Shown here in pieces: positions 15,387 through 22,874 of a DNA stretch of 64,000 nt. The stretch spans positions 1-64,000 of the forward strand of contig JACKET010000005.1 of NCBI GenBank assembly GCA_020632875.1, given 5' to 3'. The DNA comes from Alphaproteobacteria bacterium (GTDB lineage Bacteria; Myxococcota_A; UBA796; GCA-2862545). The number at the start of each line of letters is the position of its first letter. Positions within the stretch are counted from its first letter, which is position 1. The notes under the pieces were generated by a model that worked only from the letters and a program-made list of their open reading frames with translations, searched no databases and had not been told where the DNA came from. Both the position numbers and the translations under genes were made by a program.

Positions 15387-15974
15387 ATGAGAGGATCGGA
15401 GAGTCCCATGTCCCGTGCCCCCGACCTCGCCGACGACGCGGTGTTCGACCGGTTCTACCGAGAGAACGTCCGTACCGTGCTGCGCTGGGTGATCCGCCTC
15501 GGCGGCCCCCTGCTCGACGCGGAGGACGTGACCCAGGACGTGTTCGGCGTCGCCTACCGCAAGGCCCACACGTTCCGCGAGGGCTCCCCGACGGCCTGGC
15601 TGTACGGCATCACGCGCAGGGTCGTCGCGAACGCCCGCCGTCGTGCGCGGTTCCGGCAGTTCGTCGGGCTCCACCTGCTCCCCGGGATCCCGAGCCCCGG
15701 GCCGACGATGGACGCACGCCTCGAGAAGCTCGGGCGGCGGCGCATCGTGCAGACCGCCCTCGACGCGCTGGGCGAGAAGCACCGCGAGGCCATCGTGCTC
15801 GTCGACCTCGAAGAGCGCACCGCCGTCGAGGCCGCCGCGATGATCGGCGTGAGCGTCGGCACGCTCTACAGCCGCCTGCACCACGCGCGGAAGGCCTTCG
15901 CCGTGGCCCTCGCTCCCTACGAGGCCGATCTCGCCCAGGCGACGCGCCGCGTGCACCTGAAGGGAGAGGCCTGA
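15387..15974 (+). CDS. ECF-type RNA polymerase sigma factor
   Basis: 195 residues. ATG 15387 has GGAGGG 8 nt upstream; ATG 15408 (MSRAPD) with GGAGAG is an alternative. Region 2 reads FDRFYRENVRTVLRWVIRLGG...LDAEDVTQDVFGVAYRKAHTFREG, and WLYGITRRVVANARRR is the region 2.4 core. Region 4 reads LDALGEKHREAIVLVDLEERTAVEAAAMIGVSVGTLYSRLHHARKAF, a helix-turn-helix for -35 recognition. The next gene overlaps by one nucleotide and encodes a membrane-tethered FecR-like protein, the expected partner. The target promoter is not recognisable by eye, although the operon is probably autoregulated. Confidence 0.93.
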   Translation: MRGSESPMSRAPDLADDAVFDRFYRENVRTVLRWVIRLGGPLLDAEDVTQDVFGVAYRKAHTFREGSPTAWLYGITRRVVANARRRARFRQFVGLHLLPGIPSPGPTMDARLEKLGRRRIVQTALDALGEKHREAIVLVDLEERTAVEAAAMIGVSVGTLYSRLHHARKAFAVALAPYEADLAQATRRVHLKGEA

Positions 15975-17122
15975 TGCCGACCCCCGACTGGCTTCGCTCC
16001 GCGACCGAGCCCACCGACGACGAGGTCCGCGCGGTGACTGCGGGGCGCACCGACCCCGCGCGGCTCCGCGAGCTCTCGGAGGCCACCGAGCCGCTCGACG
16101 ACGAGGTGCACGCCGTGCTCGCCCGTGGCTTCGCGCCTGCGCCGCGCCGGGCGACGTGGGCCGCGCCGCTCGCCCTGGCGGCGCTGGTGCTCGTCGTGAT
16201 CGGCGCGTGGCTCGCGCGTCCCGAGCCGCCCTGGCGCATGGGCGGATCGGCCCGATGGGCCGCGGTGCAGGAGGGGCCGGTGACGGTCGTGACCCAGCAG
16301 CGCGGGCTGGCCGCCTGGGAGGTCGACCCCGTCGCGCCCTCGGGCCACTTCCAGGTGCGCGCGGGCGACGTGACGGTCACGGTCCTCGGCACGGTGTTCC
16401 TCGTCGACCATCAGCCGCCGGAGGTCACGGTCGAGGTCCGCGAGGGCCGCGTCCAGATCGACCACCCCTGGGGCCGGACCATCCTGTCCCGCGGGGAGCG
16501 CTGGGTGCGCTCCGAAGAAGCCGCCCGCCACCGGGTCGACGACGCGGTCGACGTGCTGCTCCCGGGGCGTACCGTCGCGGTGCTCGTCCCGACGGCCCCC
16601 GTTCGCACGCCCCGTCCGGAAGCGCCCGCGCCCGCGGAGGATCCGGGCGAGGCGCTCGCCGACCTGATCACGCGGGTCGAGGCCGGCGAGCGCTCCGACG
16701 ACCTGCTCGCCGCGCTCGAGTCCTTCGCGCGCGGCCTCCCCGAAGCGCACCCGCTAGCGGGCGAGGCGCGCACCCTCGCGATGGTCGTGGGGGCCGACGT
16801 GTGGCCGGCCGACACCGCGATGGTGGCGCTCGACGCGTGGCTCGTCCAGCACCCGCGCCATCCGCACCGCACCCGCCTCGTCGAGGCGCGGGCGACCGTC
16901 GCGCGGGCCCGGCTCCAGCGCTGCGATCTGGCGCTGCCCGACTACCGCGTCCTCGCAGCGGGTCCCCGCGGGCCGGCCAGCGCGCGTGCAGCGGCCTGGC
17001 AGGGCCTGTGCGCCGCGTCGCTCGGGATGGACGACGAAGCCGCGAACGCCCTCGATGCAGCGCTCGAGCGCGGGGTCACTGGCGAGCTGCGTGCCGCCGT
17101 GCTCCGCGCGCGGAGGCCGTGA
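15974..17122 (+). CDS. FecR-like membrane anti-sigma/regulatory protein
   Basis: 382 residues. The start overlaps the sigma stop (TGATG). The cytoplasmic N-terminus (residues ~1-55) has two short repeats of the form ATEPxDDEVxAV, then one membrane helix at ~60-82 (PLALAALVLVVIGAWLA). A FecR domain follows in the periplasm (VQEGPVTVVTQQ, FQVRAGDVTVTVLGTVFLV, VTVEVREGRVQIDHPWGRTILSRGERW). The last ~150 residues are an Ala/Leu-rich TPR-like region. FecR proteins transmit periplasmic or outer-membrane signals to an ECF sigma factor. The next gene (TSP3/OmpA) again overlaps by one nucleotide. Confidence 0.88.
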   Translation: MPTPDWLRSATEPTDDEVRAVTAGRTDPARLRELSEATEPLDDEVHAVLARGFAPAPRRATWAAPLALAALVLVVIGAWLARPEPPWRMGGSARWAAVQEGPVTVVTQQRGLAAWEVDPVAPSGHFQVRAGDVTVTVLGTVFLVDHQPPEVTVEVREGRVQIDHPWGRTILSRGERWVRSEEAARHRVDDAVDVLLPGRTVAVLVPTAPVRTPRPEAPAPAEDPGEALADLITRVEAGERSDDLLAALESFARGLPEAHPLAGEARTLAMVVGADVWPADTAMVALDAWLVQHPRHPHRTRLVEARATVARARLQRCDLALPDYRVLAAGPRGPASARAAAWQGLCAASLGMDDEAANALDAALERGVTGELRAAVLRARRP

Positions 17123-19128
17123 TGGACGACACCGACTGCGAGAACGTCACGGGGGGCGGGCTTCTCGGCGGTCCCGGGACGTGTGCCGAGGTCTTCGTCG
17201 AGACCGGCATCTTCCAGGACGCCGACACGGCGTCGGAGGTGGTCACGGGCGGCGGCGGTTGCGCGCACGCCCACGCGCCGGGCCTCGGCTGGGTGCTGTT
17301 CCTGGGCTGGCTGCTCCGCGCGGTGCTCGTCGCGCTCCTGCTCGTGGGGCCCGCACACGCGTTCGACGCCCAGCTCCTCCAGGCGCTCGAGGGCGGGCGG
17401 TTCGTCAGCGTCCGCAACCCCGACCCCGGCCCTGCCTGGACGGGCTCCGCGGCCCTCAATGCCCAGACGCTGCTGACCCCCGTGGCCCTCGCGAGGCCCG
17501 GCGGCACGCGCCATGCGCTCCTCCAGAGCGTGCAGACCGTCGAGCTCGCCACGACCTTCGCGCTCGGCCGGCGTCTCGGGGTGGGCCTCGCGATGCCCGT
17601 CCACCACGCGGTCTGGCCGGACGAGAAGCTCACCCGGCGCGGCGATCTCGCGGTGTGGACGACCTTCTCGGTGCCCGGCACGCGCCATCCGCTCGCGCTG
17701 CGCGTGATGCTCGAGCGCGCTTCGTCCGGCTCGATGCCGCTGTTGAGCGGGAACGCGATGGTCTTCGGCTTCGCGAACGAGCTCCCCGCATTCGGCGGGA
17801 CCGTGGGCTGGCACGCCCAGGTCCGGATGCAGGCCCGCGACATCCTGCCCGGCGTGGTCATCGGCAACCGCCTCGAGGTCGCGATGGCCTACGGGCGCGA
17901 CATCGGCGGCCGGAGCTCCGCAGCGCTCGAGGTGATGGCGTCCTCGCCGCTCGGCGTCCCGGGCTCGATGCGCGACGTGCCCGTCGAGCTGCTCGCGTCG
18001 GGGCGCCACCGCCTGTTCGGACGCGTGTACGCGCGCGGCTCCGTCTCGCTCGGCCTGACGCGGGGCGTGGGGACGCCGCTCTCCCGCGTGCTCGGGGGCG
18101 TCATGGTCACGGGGCACGAGCGCCGCGATGCCGATGGCGACGGCATCCGCGACCTGTTCGACGCGTGCCGTCTCGACCCCGAGGACCGCGACGGATTCCA
18201 CGACCGCGACGGGTGCCCCGACCCCGACAACGACGGAGACGGCGTGCTCGACCCGGTCGACCACTGCCCGCTGCAGCCCGAGGTGTTCAACGACTTCGAG
18301 GACGAGGACGGGTGTCCCGACGCGCTCGCGCGCTGGACGGTGCGCGCGGTGGGCCCCGAGGCCGTCACGCTGACGCACGTGGGCACGTCCGTCTCGCTGC
18401 TCGGCGGCGAGCCCTGGACCATCGACCTGCCCCCCGGCTCGGCGCTCGTGGTGGTCGAGGCGGAGGGCTTCGAGCCCGTTCCCGTCACCCAGTGGCTGGC
18501 GGGGGGCACCGAGACGCTCACGACCGTCACGATGGACCCGGTGCGCCTGGGGCGCCTCGTGGTCCGAATCACCGACGAGGCCGGAGCCGTCGTGCCCGGC
18601 ACGCGCCTCGTGGTCGAGGGCCGCGAGGTCGAGCCCGTCGAGGGTCGCTGGGAGGCCGACGAGCGGGTCGGTCGCCCGTCCCTGCGCGCCGAGGCACCGG
18701 GCTTCGAGCCCGCCGTGACGGACGTTTCGGTGCGTCGAGGCGAGACGTCCGAGGTGCACCTCGTGCTCCGGCCGAGCGGGGTGCGGGTCGAAGAACGGCA
18801 GATCGTCGTCGGGCAGGCGCCGCTCTTCGAGCTCGACAGCCACGCGCTGAACCCCGACGCGCTCGAGGGGCTCGACGCGCTCGCTGCGTGGCTTCGCGCG
18901 CATCCCGAGGTGCGTCTCCTGCGCGTCGAGGGCCACGCCGACAGCATCGGAGGCTCGGCGTACAACCTCGAGCTCTCGGAGCACCGGGCGGGCACGGTCC
19001 TCGAAGCGCTCGTCGCCCGTGGAGTGGAGCGCGCCCGGCTCGTCGCGGTGGGCTCGGGTGAGGCCTATGCGTGGCGCGGACCCGAGCGCGTCGTCGGTTT
19101 CACCATCCTCGTCCACGACGACCTGTAG
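17122..19128 (+). CDS. TSP3-repeat OmpA-family outer-membrane protein with extra N-terminal segment
   Basis: 668 residues from ATG 17122 (TGATG with the FecR stop). Residues 1-65 are Asp/Gly/Thr-rich with a Cys-His-Ala patch (GGGGCAHAHAPGLG) and a hydrophobic run ending in WLLR. A second, normal signal peptide follows at once (VLVALLLVGPAHA, ending near residue 81; a GTG at 17324 could start it). Then a barrel-like region (residues ~82-330), calcium-type TSP3 repeats (DADGDGIRDLFDACRLDPEDRDG, DNDGDGVLDPVDHC, EDEDGCPD), two PEGA-like beta domains and a C-terminal OmpA domain (residues ~560-668; VEGHADSIGGSAYNLELSEHRA) that binds peptidoglycan. It likely links the outer membrane to the wall and may be the sensed partner of the sigma/FecR system. 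Confidence 0.85.
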   Translation: MDDTDCENVTGGGLLGGPGTCAEVFVETGIFQDADTASEVVTGGGGCAHAHAPGLGWVLFLGWLLRAVLVALLLVGPAHAFDAQLLQALEGGRFVSVRNPDPGPAWTGSAALNAQTLLTPVALARPGGTRHALLQSVQTVELATTFALGRRLGVGLAMPVHHAVWPDEKLTRRGDLAVWTTFSVPGTRHPLALRVMLERASSGSMPLLSGNAMVFGFANELPAFGGTVGWHAQVRMQARDILPGVVIGNRLEVAMAYGRDIGGRSSAALEVMASSPLGVPGSMRDVPVELLASGRHRLFGRVYARGSVSLGLTRGVGTPLSRVLGGVMVTGHERRDADGDGIRDLFDACRLDPEDRDGFHDRDGCPDPDNDGDGVLDPVDHCPLQPEVFNDFEDEDGCPDALARWTVRAVGPEAVTLTHVGTSVSLLGGEPWTIDLPPGSALVVVEAEGFEPVPVTQWLAGGTETLTTVTMDPVRLGRLVVRITDEAGAVVPGTRLVVEGREVEPVEGRWEADERVGRPSLRAEAPGFEPAVTDVSVRRGETSEVHLVLRPSGVRVEERQIVVGQAPLFELDSHALNPDALEGLDALAAWLRAHPEVRLLRVEGHADSIGGSAYNLELSEHRAGTVLEALVARGVERARLVAVGSGEAYAWRGPERVVGFTILVHDDL

Positions 19129-19137
19129 GATCGGGAG

Positions 19138-19989
19138 ATGGTCGTGCTCTCGCTGTCGATGGCGCTCGCCGTGCCCCTCGTGGTGGACGACGACGCGCGC
19201 GCGGACGCCATCCGGGCGATCGCCGATCGGCTATGGCACGACAACGATCTGTCCGTGCAGACCGAGCCCTCCGCAGACCTGCCCCGGATCGAGGTCCGCG
19301 ACGACGTGGTGTATTGGGTGACCGACGCCGGAATCGTCGAGCGGACGGTCGATTCGCCCACGACCATCGTGATGCTGGCGCGCGCCTGGTCGCTGCCCGG
19401 CGAAGAGCCGTCGCTCGGCTGGGTCCCGCCGACCGACCCCGTCGGGATCGACGCCGAGGTCGAGGCGGTCGAGGCCCCTCCGGCGCGTCGCCCCGTCCTC
19501 TCGGACCTGTGGTTCGGGATGGGGGTGCGCCAGGGGCTGCCCGAGCGCTGCGCCATCCCGGGGCTCTCCACACAGGTCGGGCTCCAGCGGGGCCTGCTGC
19601 TCGTGCGCATCGCCACGGCCTCGCGCCTCCGGTCGCCCCGGTCCAGCTTCCAGAACCTCCCACCGGGTCCGATCCACCAGTCCCGCTTCGGCGCGTCGCT
19701 GCTCGCCGGGATCGCGAGCCCGCCGAACGAGGCGCTCGCGTCGGTGATCGTCTTCGCCATGGTGGGCCCGGAGGTGCAGCTCTATGCGACCTACCCGAGC
19801 GGCTCGTGGGCCTCCTGGGAGCCCGAGGACGTCGACATCGCGAGCTGGGACGTGGGTGCACAGGCCGCTGTCGGAGGGGAGATGCGCGTCCGCCGCGTCG
19901 GCTTCCGGGCCACGGGGGCCGTCGACGTGCGGCGCCGGAGCCCGGTGGTGTCGACGTACGGCGACTTCGCGCTCGTCCTCCACCTGTGA
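19138..19989 (+). CDS. exported protein, probable beta-barrel, unknown
   Basis: 283 residues from ATG 19138, nine bp after the OmpA gene, so probably the fourth gene of the sigma operon. The signal peptide is MVVLSLSMALAVPLVVDD. Residues ~20-110 include a Trp/Asp-rich region (ADRLWHDNDLSVQTEPSADLPRIEVRDDVVYWV). From ~120 on the sequence alternates strands with Gly and Arg (FGMGVRQGLPERCA, GLQRGLLLVRIATASRLR, GASLLAGIAS, GAQAAVGGEMRVRRVGF), ending in LVLHL, a C-terminal pattern fitting an outer-membrane protein. No family is recognised. Confidence 0.7.
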   Translation: MVVLSLSMALAVPLVVDDDARADAIRAIADRLWHDNDLSVQTEPSADLPRIEVRDDVVYWVTDAGIVERTVDSPTTIVMLARAWSLPGEEPSLGWVPPTDPVGIDAEVEAVEAPPARRPVLSDLWFGMGVRQGLPERCAIPGLSTQVGLQRGLLLVRIATASRLRSPRSSFQNLPPGPIHQSRFGASLLAGIASPPNEALASVIVFAMVGPEVQLYATYPSGSWASWEPEDVDIASWDVGAQAAVGGEMRVRRVGFRATGAVDVRRRSPVVSTYGDFALVLHL

Positions 19990-20019
19990 CGTTCGCGCCC
20001 GAACGTGTGAAGCACCGCC

Positions 20020-21471
20020 GTGCTCGTCGACCCCTCTGGAATCCCCGACGGCGCGACCGTCCGCGCGGACGTGTGCGTCGTCGGAGCCGGCGCTGCCGGA
20101 ATCTCGCTCGCCCGGCGGCTGCGGACGTCCGGCCTCGACGTGCTCCTGCTCGAGGCGGGCGGCTTCGAGCCCGACGCCGCGGGGCAGGCGCTCTACGACG
20201 GCGAGATGGTCGAGCCCTTCAAGCGGTCGGCGGACGACTACCCGCGGACGAGCCGCCTGCGCTATTTCGGCGGCACCACCAACCACTGGGCGGGCTGGTG
20301 CCGGCCCCTCGACGCCCACGACTTCTCCGACCGGCCGTGGATGGGCGGAGGCTGGCCCGTCTCGCGCGCGGAGCTCGAGGGGCCGTACCGGGTCGCCGAG
20401 AAGCTCGTCGGCATCGAGCCCGTGCGCGACGCGCGGGCCTGGGAGGGGAGCGCGCGTCCGCCCCTGCCTCTCCCCGCGGGCTCGCGGCTCGAGACCGCGT
20501 TCTTCCACTTCAGCGAGCCGCGGCGCTTCGGGCAGGCGTACCGGGGCGACCTCGTGGGGGCGGAGCGGGTGCGGCTCGTGCTGGACGCGGCCGTGACGGC
20601 CTTCCACGCGTCGCCCGACCGCACGCACGTCGAGCGCCTGACGGTGGCATCGCCGGGCCGCACGTGGACCGTGGAGGCGCGGGCGTTCGTGCTCGCGACC
20701 GGGGGCCTCGAGAACGCGCGGATGCTGCTCGTCGCGGATCTCGGCAACGACCACGACCTGGTCGGGCGGTACTTCATGGACCACCCCGGCGTGAAGGGGC
20801 TCCGCGCCGCGATGTCCGCCCCCTCGCTCGGGCTCTACCAGGAGCGGGCGCGGGGGACCGTGGTCGCGTGTCCGGCGATGGGGGTCGTCGCGCTGACGCC
20901 GCGGGTGCAGCGCGAGGAGCGTCTGCCCAACGGGTGTTTCCTGCTGCGGTCGGACTGGGAGCCCGACGCGCTCGGGGCCGGCGTGGTGGCGGCAGCCGGA
21001 GGCCTCGCGCGGAAGGCGGTCGTCGCCGTGCAGTCGTCGTTCATCGCCGAGCCCATCCCGTACGCCGAGAGCCGGGTGACCCTGCTCGACGCGCGGGATG
21101 CGCTCGGATTGCCCAAGATCCGCCTGCACTGGCGCCTGCACCCGGACACCCGCGCGAGCCTCGCCCGCGCCGCGGAGATCTTCGCGACGGAGCTGGCGAA
21201 GGCGGGGCTCGGGCGGGCCCACGTGGGCGCGATGCACGACGAGGCCCTGCCGAAGGGCCTGGATGCGGGCAACCACCACATCGGCACCACGAGGATGGCC
21301 GCCGACCCCACGAAGGGCGTGGTCGACGCGACGTGCCGGGTCCATGGCATCGACAACCTGTACGTCGCGGGCAGCAGCGTGTTCCCCACGGCGGGATTCG
21401 CGAACCCCACGCTCACCATCGTCGCCCTCGCCGTCCGGCTGGCGGACCACCTTCAGGAGGCCCTGTCGTGA
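20020..21471 (+). CDS. GMC-family flavoprotein oxidoreductase
   Basis: 483 residues from a GTG at 20020. An FAD-binding Rossmann motif is at VCVVGAGAAGISLARRL, with a conserved LLLEAGG. Next come LRYFGGTTNHWAGWCRPLD and AFVLATGGLENARMLLV. The C-terminal GMC signature contains the active-site His region (GNHHIGTTRMA, then VAGSSVFPTAGFANPTLTIVALA). Such enzymes oxidise alcohols, sugars or sterols. The partner gene (21468) overlaps by GTGA and encodes a small Tat-type lipoprotein, the arrangement of membrane-associated dehydrogenases that pass electrons to a cytochrome. The substrate cannot be inferred. No signal peptide is visible, so it may be exported with its partner. Confidence 0.9.
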   Translation: MLVDPSGIPDGATVRADVCVVGAGAAGISLARRLRTSGLDVLLLEAGGFEPDAAGQALYDGEMVEPFKRSADDYPRTSRLRYFGGTTNHWAGWCRPLDAHDFSDRPWMGGGWPVSRAELEGPYRVAEKLVGIEPVRDARAWEGSARPPLPLPAGSRLETAFFHFSEPRRFGQAYRGDLVGAERVRLVLDAAVTAFHASPDRTHVERLTVASPGRTWTVEARAFVLATGGLENARMLLVADLGNDHDLVGRYFMDHPGVKGLRAAMSAPSLGLYQERARGTVVACPAMGVVALTPRVQREERLPNGCFLLRSDWEPDALGAGVVAAAGGLARKAVVAVQSSFIAEPIPYAESRVTLLDARDALGLPKIRLHWRLHPDTRASLARAAEIFATELAKAGLGRAHVGAMHDEALPKGLDAGNHHIGTTRMAADPTKGVVDATCRVHGIDNLYVAGSSVFPTAGFANPTLTIVALAVRLADHLQEALS

Positions 21472-21809
21472 GCCCGTCGCGCCGCGAGGCCCTGTTGCTG
21501 CTCGCCGGAGTCCTCGCGACGACGTGGGGCTGCGGCGGCCCTCCCCAGAGCGCCTATGCGCTCGCCGACTGGCTTCCTCCCGAGGCCGCGGCGCTCGGCA
21601 GGGCCTGGCTGGCCGCGCACCCGGAGTCCGACGAGGCGCTGCTCGTCGCGCTCATCGGGTCCGCCGAGTCCGTCCCGCCCGACGCGAAGGAGCGCGTGGA
21701 GCGCCAGATCCGCGAAGAGCTCGCGCGGGGCGAGCTGGTCGACGTGGAGGGCTGGCGCGTCGGACCGACCGAGTGCCGGCTGTGTGCGGTGATTCACCGC
21801 GCCTCGTGA
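21468..21809 (+). CDS. small Tat-signal protein, partner of the GMC oxidoreductase
   Basis: 113 residues from GTG 21468. The N-terminus has a twin-arginine-like motif (SPSRREALLLLAGVLATTWGCGG) ending in a lipobox Cys. The rest (WLPPEAAALGRAWLAAHPESDEALLVALIG, then VERQIREELARGELVDVEGWRVGPTECRLCAVIH) resembles the small subunit-3 type proteins that accompany GMC dehydrogenases. The final CRLC is a possible redox or metal site. The 4-nt overlap implies a fixed ratio with the flavoprotein, and Tat export would allow the folded pair to leave together. Confidence 0.75.
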   Translation: MSPSRREALLLLAGVLATTWGCGGPPQSAYALADWLPPEAAALGRAWLAAHPESDEALLVALIGSAESVPPDAKERVERQIREELARGELVDVEGWRVGPTECRLCAVIHRAS

Positions 21810-21812
21810 CGA

Positions 21813-22787
21813 TCAGAACGAGGGGATGGCCGTCTCCGTTCGGACGCCCGCGCCGTACCACTCCACGCCGTAGGCATTCACGACGGCCCACGCGCCGGTC
21901 ACGGGATCGATCGACAGCACGTCGCCCGAGGCGTCGAAGGCGAAGATCGCGTCTTCCCAGCCCGCGAGCCCGTAGACCTCGGTGTACGGCACCGAAGCGA
22001 CCTGGCGCGTGATGGCGCCGGTGGCCGGGTCGGACTCGACGATGACGACGTCGCCGCCCTGATCGACCGCGCCGAACGTGCCGGTGCCGAGGATGCTGAA
22101 CACGTCGCCGCTGCTGCCCCAGCCGCCGCCGTACGCGCCGATCGTCGTCGCGGTCACGGTGGCACCCGCGACGGTGAGCTGGGACCAGGTGCCATCCTGC
22201 GCGATGCCCACGAGCGCGTCGCTGTTGGGCAGCAGGGTGCCTGCAGGAAGGAAGGTGAGCCCGTTGCTCGAGGCGGGCAGGTCGCCGAGGTACCAGCACT
22301 CGGCGGTCTGCGGGTGGCAGACGTAGAGGTCGTCGAACGTGATGGCGTAGAGCACGCCGTACCGGTCGATGGCGATGTCGGTGAGCGTGCCGACCGCGAC
22401 GCCGTTCTCGACCGCCGCGCCGACGAGCTCGATGCCGTTGGTGTTCACGTCGAACCGGTAGAGATCGGTGGCCGTGTGCGCGTAGGCGCTGCCCGGCAGG
22501 GACGTGCCCGGGCGCGTGCCGTCGGTCGGGAAGAGGTCGTAGGTATCGGGGATCTGATCGCCGTCGACATCGACGTCGCAGGCGTCTCCGTCGCTGTCGC
22601 CGTCGAGGTTCGCCTGATCGGGGTTCGGCTCGAACGGGCAGTTGTCGACGTCGTCGGTGAAGCCGTCGGCGTCGGAGTCGACGGGCGGCGGCGGGTCGGT
22701 GTCGACATCGGTGTCGTCGCTGTCGGGGAAGGGCGCCACCGGGCCCTTGCAGGCGATCGCGAGGAGGAGGGGGAAGGTGCGGATCAT
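21813..22787 (-). CDS. TSP3-repeat lipoprotein with beta-propeller-like domain
   Basis: 324 residues. Lipoprotein signal MIRTFPLLLAIAC. A short acidic linker (residues ~20-38, DSDDTDVDTDPPPP) leads to calcium-binding TSP3-type repeats (DSDADGFTDDVDNCPF, NLDGDSDGDACDVDVDGDQIPDTYD). Residues ~100-324 contain repeated units of the type TDIAIDRYGVLYAITFDDLYVC, GLTFLPAGTLLPNSDALVGIA and GLAGWEDAIFAFDASGDVLSID, which look like the blades of a propeller. Surface display and protein binding are the probable role. It is divergent from the TonB receptor, with an unusually AT-rich 87-bp gap between them. Confidence 0.8.
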   Translation of the reverse strand: MIRTFPLLLAIACKGPVAPFPDSDDTDVDTDPPPPVDSDADGFTDDVDNCPFEPNPDQANLDGDSDGDACDVDVDGDQIPDTYDLFPTDGTRPGTSLPGSAYAHTATDLYRFDVNTNGIELVGAAVENGVAVGTLTDIAIDRYGVLYAITFDDLYVCHPQTAECWYLGDLPASSNGLTFLPAGTLLPNSDALVGIAQDGTWSQLTVAGATVTATTIGAYGGGWGSSGDVFSILGTGTFGAVDQGGDVVIVESDPATGAITRQVASVPYTEVYGLAGWEDAIFAFDASGDVLSIDPVTGAWAVVNAYGVEWYGAGVRTETAIPSF

Positions 22788-22842
22788 TCGAGGCTCCGAG
22801 CGATTCCCCCTCTAACGCTCGTGGTTCGATTGGGGAGGGCTT

Positions 22843-22874
22843 GTCATTGAACAAGTTTTGAATAAGTATTGTGC
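22843..22874 (+). promoter_or_regulatory. AT-rich control region of the TonB receptor gene
   Basis: This 32-bp stretch is far richer in A/T than its surroundings. It contains two imperfect direct copies, TTGAACAAG and TTGAATAAG (8 of 9 identical), whose starts are 11 bp apart, that is, on the same helical face. It lies directly before the ATG at 22875. It may be a promoter element combined with an operator. No Shine-Dalgarno sequence is obvious, so the message could be leaderless or weakly translated. Confidence 0.4.
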
